Shown here: positions 1 to 6,337 of the stretch, piece after piece | How the letters are laid out: every line of letters starts with the position of its first letter | How positions within the stretch are numbered: position 1 is the stretch's first letter | NCBI GenBank assembly: GCA_946540705.1 | Contig: CAMNJD010000536.1 | Coordinates: 1 to 9,002, forward strand | Direction of reading: 5' to 3' | Source: an uncultured Ruminococcus sp. | GTDB lineage: Bacteria > Bacillota > Clostridia > Oscillospirales > Ruminococcaceae | Length of the DNA: 9,002 bases | The notes under the pieces: generated by a model | The model's database searches: none | What the model was told of the DNA's origin: nothing | Seen by the model: the letters and a program-made list of their open reading frames with translations, nothing else | Translations under genes and position numbers: made by a program

Positions 1-90
1 AAAAGGCTTGAGCGAAACTTTTAATATGGGCAAAATTAAAACTATTTGTTTTAACCTTATTTTTCCGACCACCTAAAAAATTACATACCC
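1..90. other. AT-rich intergenic edge, no gene
   Basis: This stretch is much more AT-rich than the rest of the window and holds no open frame with a ribosome-binding site. The only structure I see is a perfect 7-base inverted repeat, TTAAAAC at 36-42 and GTTTTAA at 48-54, around a 5-base spacer. In DNA this AT-rich it could be chance, or an operator for a gene off the left edge. I found no convincing promoter on either strand. Confidence 0.5.
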
Positions 91-91
91 C

Positions 92-120
92 AAAAAAAGA
101 ACAGGTACATCTGCACCTGT
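92..120 (-). terminator. Intrinsic terminator of the ylxM-ffh-rpsP-khpA operon
   Basis: Read on the minus strand, ACAGGTGC at 120-113 pairs with GTACCTGT at 108-101 (8 base pairs including one G-U) around an AGAT loop. TTC and then seven T residues (98-92) follow. The stem begins 25 bases after the khpA stop codon, the usual layout for a Rho-independent terminator. The U-tract is only on the minus-strand side, so it acts leftward. Confidence 0.9.
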
Positions 121-145
121 CCTTTGCTGATTTGCGGGAGAGGCC

Positions 146-379
146 TCAGTCGATCTCGACTGCCACCTTCCGGTTTTCGCGGGCAGCACCTGCACGCATC
201 AGTGTGCGGATCGCCTTTGCGATTCTGCCCTGCTTGCCGATGACACGACCCATGTCATCCGGCGCTACGGTGAGGTGCAGGACGCTGACGCCCTCATCAT
301 TCACCGCATCCTCAGTGATCTGAATCGCAGTCTTATCCGTGACCAGACCTTCTACGATCGCATATAACAGTTCTTTCAT
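146..379 (-). CDS. khpA: KH-domain RNA-binding protein KhpA (YlqC family)
   Basis: This 77-residue protein is a single KH domain. The nucleic-acid-binding GxxG loop is visible as GKQG at residues 48-51, inside the family pattern PDDMGRVIGKQGRIAKAIR. In Firmicutes KhpA is a small cytoplasmic RNA chaperone, which in streptococci works with KhpB in cell-division and cell-size control. The length matches the family (about 75-80). The start is supported by GGGAG at 390-386, seven bases before the ATG. It follows rpsP by 49 bases on the same strand, the conserved rpsP-khpA pairing, and is the last gene before the terminator at 92-120. Identity is very likely; the cellular role here is inferred from the family. 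Confidence 0.95.
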   Translation of the reverse strand: MKELLYAIVEGLVTDKTAIQITEDAVNDEGVSVLHLTVAPDDMGRVIGKQGRIAKAIRTLMRAGAARENRKVAVEID

Positions 380-428
380 GCAATACTCCCAAAAGTGTGA
401 TGATTCTGTGTCGGGACAGCGTGCCGGA

Positions 429-671
429 TTACAGCACGCCCTCCTTCTTCAGGATCACGCGAACGGTATCGGTCGGCTGTGCGCCGTTTGCGAGCCATGC
501 CTTTGCCTTCTCAGCATCGACGGTGATCGCGGACGGCTCTCTGGTCGGATCGTAGGTGCCGATCTCCTCGATGAAGCGGCCGTCTCTCGGATATCTGCCG
601 TCAGCGACGACGATACGGTAGAACGGAGCCTTCTTAGCGCCCATTCTTCTCAGACGAATCTTAACTGCCAT
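429..671 (-). CDS. rpsP: 30S ribosomal protein S16
   Basis: This 80-residue protein matches S16 from end to end: N-terminal MAVKIRLRRMGAKKAPFYRIVVAD, the central EEIGTYDP segment, and the C-terminal PTDTVRVILKKEGVL. S16 binds 16S rRNA and is needed for 30S assembly. The start is firm because a strong GGAGGTG (686-680) lies eight bases or so upstream of the ATG. The length is at the short end of the usual 80-90, without a C-terminal tail. It sits between a small membrane-protein gene (80 bases upstream) and khpA (49 bases downstream), transcribed from the ylxM promoter and possibly also from a weak internal one in its leader. Confidence 0.97.
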   Translation of the reverse strand: MAVKIRLRRMGAKKAPFYRIVVADGRYPRDGRFIEEIGTYDPTREPSAITVDAEKAKAWLANGAQPTDTVRVILKKEGVL

Positions 672-679
672 TGGTATTT

Positions 680-686
680 CACCTCC
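680..686 (-). promoter_or_regulatory. Strong Shine-Dalgarno site of rpsP
   Basis: GGAGGTG on the minus strand is a near-complete complement of the 16S rRNA 3' end and lies just upstream of the rpsP ATG. It is the strongest ribosome-binding site in the left operon, as expected for a ribosomal protein that is needed in higher amounts than its operon neighbours. Confidence 0.85.
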
Positions 687-715
687 AAAAATTTGATATC
701 AGTGTATTTATTCCA

Positions 716-732
716 CGCAATGATTGATTGCG
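716..732 (-). repeat. Inverted repeat in the rpsP leader
   Basis: CGCAAT (716-721) and ATTGCG (727-732) form a perfect 6-base dyad around GATTG, in the 80-base gap between the 75-residue membrane gene and rpsP. It could form a small mRNA hairpin, a regulator site or a processing site. A weak promoter-like pair (TTGCGT, 16 bases, TATCAA) overlaps it on the minus strand. The dyad is certain; its function is not. Confidence 0.4.
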
Positions 733-751
733 ATGAAAACAGATTGACCTG

Positions 752-979
752 TCAGCGCTCGGTCGGGCCGAAGATCCAATGATACAGCAGCCACCCGCCG
801 ATTGCCAGCATCACCCCTGCCATGATCAGGTGAATGATGCGTGCCGTTGTCATGTTCATATCCGGGTTTGTTTTTCTCTCGGGAAATTTCCCCGTGACTG
901 CAATAACCATGACGATTATTCCGCCGATCAGGAACGCGGCCGGAACCGCGAGGGTGATATCATGCATGATCTGATCCAT
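752..979 (-). CDS. Hypothetical small membrane protein, two predicted helices
   Basis: This 75-residue protein belongs to no family I recognise. It has one hydrophobic segment at about residues 10-29 and a second at about 49-70, joined by a polar loop rich in K, R, N and T (residues 30-47). The short polar tail is GPTER. The start is supported by GGAG eight bases upstream of the ATG. It begins 15 bases after the stop of the Imm17-like gene, so the two are almost certainly co-transcribed and probably made together in the membrane. It lies between ffh and rpsP, where most Firmicutes have no membrane protein. I infer it is real from the ribosome site, tight spacing and coherent membrane topology. 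The function is unknown. Confidence 0.7.
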   Translation of the reverse strand: MDQIMHDITLAVPAAFLIGGIIVMVIAVTGKFPERKTNPDMNMTTARIIHLIMAGVMLAIGGWLLYHWIFGPTER

Positions 980-994
980 GACGGTTGCTCCGGT

Positions 995-1195
995 TCAGAA
1001 ATCCAGCGCGATCAGCAGCGCGGCGCCGACGAGCAGTCCGCCGAATATCATATAGAACAGTCTGATCTTTTCTCTGCCGAACAGCTCTGTCAGAAAGCGC
1101 ATCCGCCAGCCCCAAAAGAACCAGTCCCAGTCGCGCCAGCTCGGAATCAGGAGAAACAAGCCGATAAACAGGCATGTCAATGCAGTTGCGTTCAT
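995..1195 (-). CDS. Imm17-like small membrane protein
   Basis: This 66-residue protein has a hydrophobic helix at about residues 6-19 and another at about 46-64. The aromatic linker contains WDWFF (23-27), then LFGRE (38-42) and RLFY (45-48). This layout (helix, DWFF, basic stretch, FGR, R-x-x-Y, helix) resembles what I recall of Pfam's immunity protein 17 family, which was named from predicted polymorphic-toxin neighbourhoods. No toxin gene is nearby here. The ATG is preceded by GAGG about nine bases upstream and lies 44 bases after the ffh stop. The downstream membrane gene follows after 15 bases. Family membership is moderately likely from recall; an immunity role is not supported by this context, and a housekeeping membrane role is equally possible. 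Confidence 0.7.
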   Translation of the reverse strand: MNATALTCLFIGLFLLIPSWRDWDWFFWGWRMRFLTELFGREKIRLFYMIFGGLLVGAALLIALDF

Positions 1196-1211
1196 AGTAG
1201 TTACCTCAGTA

Positions 1212-1239
1212 TTATGGTGTATGCTTTATGGTGTATGCT

Positions 1240-1242
<3 letters not shown>
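1212..1242. repeat. 14-base tandem duplication over the ffh stop codon
   Basis: The 14-base unit TATGGTGTATGCTT occurs at 1213-1226 and again at 1227-1240, and the match continues one base leftward and two bases rightward. The right end includes the ffh TAA (1242-1240 on the minus strand), so the duplication copied the stop region into the ffh/Imm17-like spacer. It looks like a replication-slippage event and leaves both flanking reading frames intact. Confidence 0.9.
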
Positions 1243-2616
<1,374 letters not shown>

Positions 2617-2676
2617 ACGCTGACGGCTCCTTTCTCCGTATTCCTGATATCCCGCGGGTGCGGGGGCGTGTCTGTT

Positions 2677-3009
2677 TTACCGGAAGAGTGCCGCGCCTCT
2701 GCGGGCAGCCTCGGAAATCTGTTCACGCTGCGCCTCGGGGAGTGACCGGCTCAGTGCCTCGATCTCCTCAAAGACAGCGCGTGCATCAGTCAGGCGCTTT
2801 GCGACGCCCATCTGCGCTTCGAGCTCCTCCAGACGGCGTTCGCCGCGGCGGATGCTGTCATAGACAGCCTGCCGGGAGATGCCGAGCGGCTGTGCCAGCT
2901 CCGAGAGCGAGAGATCCTCGTCGTAATAGCCCTCAAGCAGGGCGCGCTGTTTTTCGGTCAGCAGGCTGCCGTAGCAGTCCAGCAGCAGCACGAAGTCGAG
3001 ATTTTTCAC
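2677..3009 (-). CDS. ylxM: YlxM/p13 family HTH protein (UPF0122), SRP-associated
   Basis: This 110-residue protein opens with the family signature DCYGSLLTEKQRALLEGYY (about residues 11-29) and a sigma-70 region-4-like helix-turn-helix with LSELAQPLGISRQAVYDSIRR (about 34-54), then an acidic coiled tail. YlxM family proteins are encoded next to ffh or ftsY. In streptococci YlxM has been reported to interact with SRP components and modulate GTPase activity, despite its DNA-binding look. The start codon is GTG at 3009-3007, preceded by AAAGGCGG about ten bases upstream; an ATG at 3037 is in another frame. It is the first gene of the operon, about 50 bases downstream of a consensus promoter. Confidence 0.93.
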   Translation of the reverse strand: MKNLDFVLLLDCYGSLLTEKQRALLEGYYDEDLSLSELAQPLGISRQAVYDSIRRGERRLEELEAQMGVAKRLTDARAVFEEIEALSRSLPEAQREQISEAARRGAALFR

Positions 3010-3064
3010 TGATTCTGCGCCGCCTTTCTGCTGTCATGGTCTGAACCTTTGCACCAGCTCTCCT

Positions 3065-3093
3065 ATTATAGCAGACTTTGTCCTGTTTGTCAA
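3065..3093 (-). promoter_or_regulatory. Consensus sigma-A promoter for ylxM-ffh operon
   Basis: On the minus strand the -35 hexamer TTGACA (3093-3088) and -10 hexamer TATAAT (3070-3065) are separated by exactly 17 bases. TGC precedes the -10, giving an extended -10. All twelve consensus positions match. Transcription should start near 3058, leaving a leader of about 49 bases before the ylxM GTG. I see no operator-like dyad over it, which fits constitutive housekeeping expression. Confidence 0.93.
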
Positions 3094-3188
3094 GGGCTTT
3101 TTCGCATCCTGCGCGGATTTTATTTGTGATCGGAACGGTTCCCGGGTTTTCCGGTTTCTTTTGCGCACATGCCGCGTTTTCGCAGAGC

Positions 3189-3199
3189 GGGCACTGCCC
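3189..3199. promoter_or_regulatory. Dyad upstream of the iorA promoter (putative operator 1)
   Basis: GGGCACTGCCC is an 11-base perfect dyad centred on position 3194. It also sits in a larger GCGGGC/GCCCGC inverted repeat (3187-3192 and 3201-3206). Its centre is about 33 bases upstream of the iorA -35. The core GGCACTGCC recurs in the dyad at 3269-3281. I infer a regulator site; it could also be chance in GC-rich DNA. Confidence 0.4.
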
Positions 3200-3224
3200 G
3201 GCCCGCCAAAATTTGTTTCCGGCA

Positions 3225-3253
3225 TTGAACTTTTTGCGTTCATATGTTATAAT
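3225..3253 (+). promoter_or_regulatory. Sigma-A promoter for iorA operon
   Basis: The -35 TTGAAC (3225-3230) and -10 TATAAT (3248-3253) are 17 bases apart, with TGT before the -10 forming an extended -10. Transcription should begin near 3260, giving a leader of about 39 bases before the iorA ATG. The promoter lies inside an in-frame upstream extension of iorA, which shows that the extension is not translated from this transcript. Confidence 0.9.
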
Positions 3254-3268
3254 ATAGACAATCATTCT

Positions 3269-3281
3269 CCGGCAGTGCCGG
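3269..3281. promoter_or_regulatory. Dyad in the iorA leader (putative operator 2 or hairpin)
   Basis: CCGGCAGTGCCGG is a perfect 13-base dyad centred on 3275, about +10 to +22 of the predicted transcript and just before the ribosome site AAAAGGAG (3283-3290). A repressor bound here would block early elongation, and as RNA it could form only a very tight hairpin. Its core is the reverse complement of the core in the dyad at 3189-3199. The dyad is certain; the regulatory role is inferred. Confidence 0.45.
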
Positions 3282-3298
3282 GAAAAGGAGTGAATCAA

Positions 3299-5113
3299 AT
3301 GCATAAAGAATTTCTGATGGGCAATGCCGCGATCGCACGCGGTGCGCTGGACGCCGGCCTCAACCTCGTCTGCGGCTACCCCGGCACGCCCTCGACCGAG
3401 GTGCTCGAAACTGCCGCAAAATGCAATGACGGCAGAATCTATGTCGAGTGGTCGGTCAACGAAAAGGCTGCACTGGAGCTCGGTGCGGGTGCTGCCTACT
3501 GCGGCGCCCGTTCCATGGTGACGATGAAGCAGGTCGGCCTGAACGTCGCCTCCGACCCGCTCATGAGCCTTGCCTATATCGGCGTCAAGGGCGGCATGGT
3601 CATTCTCGTCGCGGATGACCCCGGCCCGATCTCCTCGCAGACCGAGCAGGATACCCGTACCTTTGCAGCCTATTCCAAGCTGCCCTGCTTCGACCCGACC
3701 TCCGTGCAGGAGGCCTATGACATGATCGCGGATGCCTTTGCCTATTCTGAAAAGTATCACACGCCGGTGCTGTTCCGCCCGACGACCCGTGTCTGTCACG
3801 GCTATGCCTCCGTCACCGTCAGGGATGCGGCAGAGCGGCAGACCAATCAGCCCGGGGGCTTTGTCCGTGACCCCGCAAAATGGGTCATCTTCCCGCGGCT
3901 GTCCTATCAGGCGCATATGAACATCGAGGCGCGGAATGTGACGCTCGCGGAGGAATTCTCCGGCTATGCGCACAATGTGTTCACGCCCGCCGCAGACGGC
4001 TCCCGCAGGGGCATCGCGACGCAGGGCATCAGCTATACGTATGTTCAGGCGGCACTCGCCGGAAAGCCCGCCCCCGCACTGCTGAAGATCGCAACACCGT
4101 TCCCGTTCCCGGAGCAGCTCGCGCTCGGATTTCTGCGCAGTGTCGATGAGGTGCTGTGCATCGAGGAGCTCGACCCGGTCATTGAGCGGGAGCTGACCTA
4201 CCTTTGCGGCAAGCATCATCTGAACGTGAATATCCGCGGTAAGCTGACGCATGATGTGCGCAATGCAGGCGAAAACACCTGCGCTTCTGCTGCGCATGAT
4301 ATTGCAGCATTTTTGGGGCAGGCACAGCCCGGCGCTGACTCGCCCGATGCCGCACAGCCTGCACTGCCTGTCCGGCCGCCGGTGCTTTGCGCAGGATGTC
4401 CCCACAGAGCGTCCTTCTATGCGGTCAAGCAGGCGATGAAGGGCAAAAAGGCAGTTTTCTGCGGCGATATCGGCTGTTATACGCTCGGCAATGCGATGCC
4501 GCTGGACATGGTCGATACCTGCCTGTGCATGGGCGCGGGCGTGAATATTACGCAGGGCATCGGCAAGATCGAGCCGGATACGGCCTGCTTTGCATTTGTC
4601 GGCGATTCGACGTTCTTTGCCTCGGCAATTACCGGCGCGGTGAATGCCGTGTACAATCAGGCAAATATGACGCTTGTGATCCTTGATAACTCGACCACGG
4701 CAATGACCGGCCATCAGCCGCACCCCGGCACCGGCAGAACGATGATGGGCGAGATCGTCGAAAAGATCAGCATTGAGGCGGTGCTGCACGGCGTCGGCGT
4801 GAAAACCGTCGAAACCGTCAACCCGTTGCATCTTGAGGAAGCAATCGAAACGGTGAAGCGCACTGCGGCGCAGGACGGCGTCAAGGCGATCATTTTCAAG
4901 TCGCCCTGTGCGGTGCTGATCAAGCCTGATCAGCCTGCGGTCATTGACCCGGAGAAATGCACAAACTGCAAGCACTGCATCAGGCAGCTCGGATGTCCGG
5001 GCATTGTGGTGCAGGACGGCAAGGTGACGGTCGAGCAGGCGCTCTGCACGGGCTGCGGCCTGTGTGCGCAGGTCTGCCCGTTCCATGCGATCACGGCAGG
5101 AGGTGTGAACTGA
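3299..5113 (+). CDS. iorA: Indolepyruvate ferredoxin oxidoreductase, alpha subunit
   Basis: This 604-residue cytoplasmic enzyme oxidatively decarboxylates aryl-pyruvates (indolepyruvate, phenylpyruvate, 4-hydroxyphenylpyruvate) to aryl-acetyl-CoA using thiamine diphosphate and ferredoxin. The N-terminal pyrimidine domain shows GYPGTPSTEV (26-35) and the likely cofactor-activating Glu55 in VNEKAALE. The pyrophosphate domain shows LCAGCPHR (363-370), GDIGCYTLGN (389-398), GDS at 435-437 and DN at 463-464. Two C-terminal 4Fe-4S motifs follow: C554/C557/C560/C566-P and C583/C586/C589/C593-P. The length fits the family. I chose the ATG at 3299, which has AAAAGGAG eight bases upstream; an earlier in-frame start at 3161 precedes the promoter. 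The stop overlaps the iorB start by one base. Confidence 0.96.
   Translation: MHKEFLMGNAAIARGALDAGLNLVCGYPGTPSTEVLETAAKCNDGRIYVEWSVNEKAALELGAGAAYCGARSMVTMKQVGLNVASDPLMSLAYIGVKGGMVILVADDPGPISSQTEQDTRTFAAYSKLPCFDPTSVQEAYDMIADAFAYSEKYHTPVLFRPTTRVCHGYASVTVRDAAERQTNQPGGFVRDPAKWVIFPRLSYQAHMNIEARNVTLAEEFSGYAHNVFTPAADGSRRGIATQGISYTYVQAALAGKPAPALLKIATPFPFPEQLALGFLRSVDEVLCIEELDPVIERELTYLCGKHHLNVNIRGKLTHDVRNAGENTCASAAHDIAAFLGQAQPGADSPDAAQPALPVRPPVLCAGCPHRASFYAVKQAMKGKKAVFCGDIGCYTLGNAMPLDMVDTCLCMGAGVNITQGIGKIEPDTACFAFVGDSTFFASAITGAVNAVYNQANMTLVILDNSTTAMTGHQPHPGTGRTMMGEIVEKISIEAVLHGVGVKTVETVNPLHLEEAIETVKRTAAQDGVKAIIFKSPCAVLIKPDQPAVIDPEKCTNCKHCIRQLGCPGIVVQDGKVTVEQALCTGCGLCAQVCPFHAITAGGVN
5098..5105 (+). 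promoter_or_regulatory. Ribosome-binding site fixing the iorB start
   Basis: AGGAGGTG lies inside the end of iorA and seven bases before the ATG at 5113, which overlaps the iorA stop as TGATG. It decides the iorB start against a much longer in-frame opening from about 4957, and implies coupled translation of the two subunits. Confidence 0.9.
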
Positions 5114-5682
5114 TGCAGACGAATATTCTGATCTGCGGCGTCGGCGGACAGGGCATTGTCCTGACCTCCAAGCTGATCGCTGCAACGGCTATGGCAAAGG
5201 ATATGCCGGTCATGAGTGCCGAAACGATCGGCATGGCGCAGAAGGGCGGCAGTGTGTTCAGCTTCCTGCGCCTCGGCGATGACCTGCACTGCCCGATGTT
5301 CCCGGAAAAAACGGCCGATCTCATCATCGGCTTTGAGCCGGCGGAGGCAGTGCGCATGCTGCCCTACCTGAAGGACGGCGGAAAGATCGTGCTGAACACG
5401 CACCCGATCATGCCGGTCACGGCGGCGCTCTCCGGAACGGATTATACCGGAAAAGAGATGATCGCCTATTTGCAGACAAAGGTGCAGTCGCTCGCAATGC
5501 TTGATGCGGATGCCGCATGCAAAGCGCTCGGCTCCCCGAAGGTTCTGAACATGATCATGCTCGGTGCGGCAATCCGGCAGAATGTGCTGCCGTTCACGGT
5601 TGAGGAGATCGAAGAAACGATGCGCAGAACGGTCAAGCCGCAGTTCGTTGAGATGAACAGCAAAGCACTGCGCTATGAATAA
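5113..5682 (+). CDS. iorB: Indolepyruvate ferredoxin oxidoreductase, beta subunit
   Basis: This 189-residue protein is the gamma-type domain of the 2-oxoacid:ferredoxin oxidoreductase superfamily and partners IorA to form the active enzyme. The glycine-rich N-terminus ILICGVGGQGIVLTSKLIA (5-23) and the ETIGMAQKGGSVFSFLR stretch (37-53) are diagnostic. FEPAEAVR follows at 74-81, and a C-terminal segment PKVLNMIMLGAA at 142-153. The length matches the family (about 190). The start has a full AGGAGGTG ribosome site and overlaps the iorA stop, so subunit synthesis is coupled. Its own end overlaps the start of the deaminase gene by eight bases, which ties that gene to the same transcript. Confidence 0.95.
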   Translation: MQTNILICGVGGQGIVLTSKLIAATAMAKDMPVMSAETIGMAQKGGSVFSFLRLGDDLHCPMFPEKTADLIIGFEPAEAVRMLPYLKDGGKIVLNTHPIMPVTAALSGTDYTGKEMIAYLQTKVQSLAMLDADAACKALGSPKVLNMIMLGAAIRQNVLPFTVEEIEETMRRTVKPQFVEMNSKALRYE

Positions 5683-6331
5683 TCTGACAGAATGTACATT
5701 TGACCGGCTCCCTCTGCACTGGCAGCGCATTTTTACGCTGGAATGGGAGTCTGTCTGCATGGGCAGCAAGGCGATCGCAGCGGTCATCGCCGATGCGGAG
5801 GGACATATTCTCTCTGAGGGGCGGAATCAGACCGGCGAGCGCAGCATCCCGAATCCCGCCGCCGCACATGCCGAGACAGAGGCGGTGCGGAATCTGGACG
5901 TCAGCCGATATCCAGACAGGTACAGCTATATTCTCTATGCGGGGCTTGAGCCCTGTGTGATGTGTATGGGCACGCTGGTCATGGGCGGCATCCGGCATGT
6001 GGAGATCGCTGCGCACGATCAGTTCGGCGGCGCGATGCATCTCATGCAGCACAGCGCGTTCATCCGCGCCAAACAGATCGAAGTCCGCTGGACAGACCCG
6101 CTGCTCGGCGACATGCAGCGCGCATTTCAGACGGTCCGCGAGCTGCTTTATAATACCGACAGCGAGAAGAAACAGCGGATGCTGACAGACTTCGCAGTCT
6201 GCAACAAAACAGGTGTTGAGGCAGCATGCAAGCTCACAGACGGCGGCTTTTTCGTTGACAGACAGCCCGCCGGTTATTCCGTCAGCGAGGTATACGCCGC
6301 GCTGCTCCGAATCATGAACAGAAAGGAATGA
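5675..6331 (+). CDS. CMP/dCMP-type (TadA-like) deaminase domain protein
   Basis: This 218-residue protein carries the zinc-dependent deaminase signature: HAE at 65-67 (His65 zinc ligand, Glu67 proton shuttle) and EPCVMCMG at 92-99 with zinc ligands Cys94 and Cys97. The fold spans about residues 15-150, and AAVIAD at 35-40 is the first core strand. About 60 further residues follow, longer than tRNA adenosine deaminase TadA, which usually ends near 150-165. The substrate cannot be told from the sequence; nucleosides, free bases or a tRNA site are possible. It overlaps iorB by eight bases and ends six bases before paaK, so it is embedded in an arylpyruvate/arylacetate operon. A true tadA probably exists elsewhere, which I cannot see. 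No strong ribosome site is visible, consistent with coupling to iorB. Confidence 0.88.
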   Translation: MNNLTECTFDRLPLHWQRIFTLEWESVCMGSKAIAAVIADAEGHILSEGRNQTGERSIPNPAAAHAETEAVRNLDVSRYPDRYSYILYAGLEPCVMCMGTLVMGGIRHVEIAAHDQFGGAMHLMQHSAFIRAKQIEVRWTDPLLGDMQRAFQTVRELLYNTDSEKKQRMLTDFAVCNKTGVEAACKLTDGGFFVDRQPAGYSVSEVYAALLRIMNRKE

Positions 6332-6337
6332 TCCCAA

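Noticed and set aside
960..1175. 71-codon minus-strand frame overlapping the Imm17-like gene
   Set aside because: It is arginine-rich with no ribosome site and overlaps two better-supported genes having membrane helices and ribosome sites.
3161..3298. 46-codon in-frame upstream extension of iorA
   Set aside because: The promoter -35/-10 (3225-3253) lies inside it, and a good ribosome site precedes the ATG at 3299; the family also begins near MHKEFLMGN.
3010..3298. Riboswitch or T-box in the ylxM/iorA intergenic region
   Set aside because: The predicted leaders are only about 49 and 39 bases, too short for known riboswitch or T-box folds, and no terminator/antiterminator pair is visible.
4957..5112. 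In-frame upstream extension of iorB inside iorA
   Set aside because: It overlaps the ferredoxin domain of iorA in another frame, while AGGAGGTG and the family N-terminus MQTNILICGVGGQG point to 5113.
2933..5185. Open frame of 750 codons on the minus strand opposite iorA and ylxM
   Set aside because: It runs antisense to the clearly recognised iorA and over two promoters, its translation is rich in Arg, His and Cys with no domain, and it has no ribosome site. It is a codon-bias shadow of GC-rich iorA.
4930..5787. 285-codon minus-strand open frame opposite iorB
   Set aside because: It is antisense to iorB and the deaminase start, has no ribosome site or family signature, and shows typical shadow composition.
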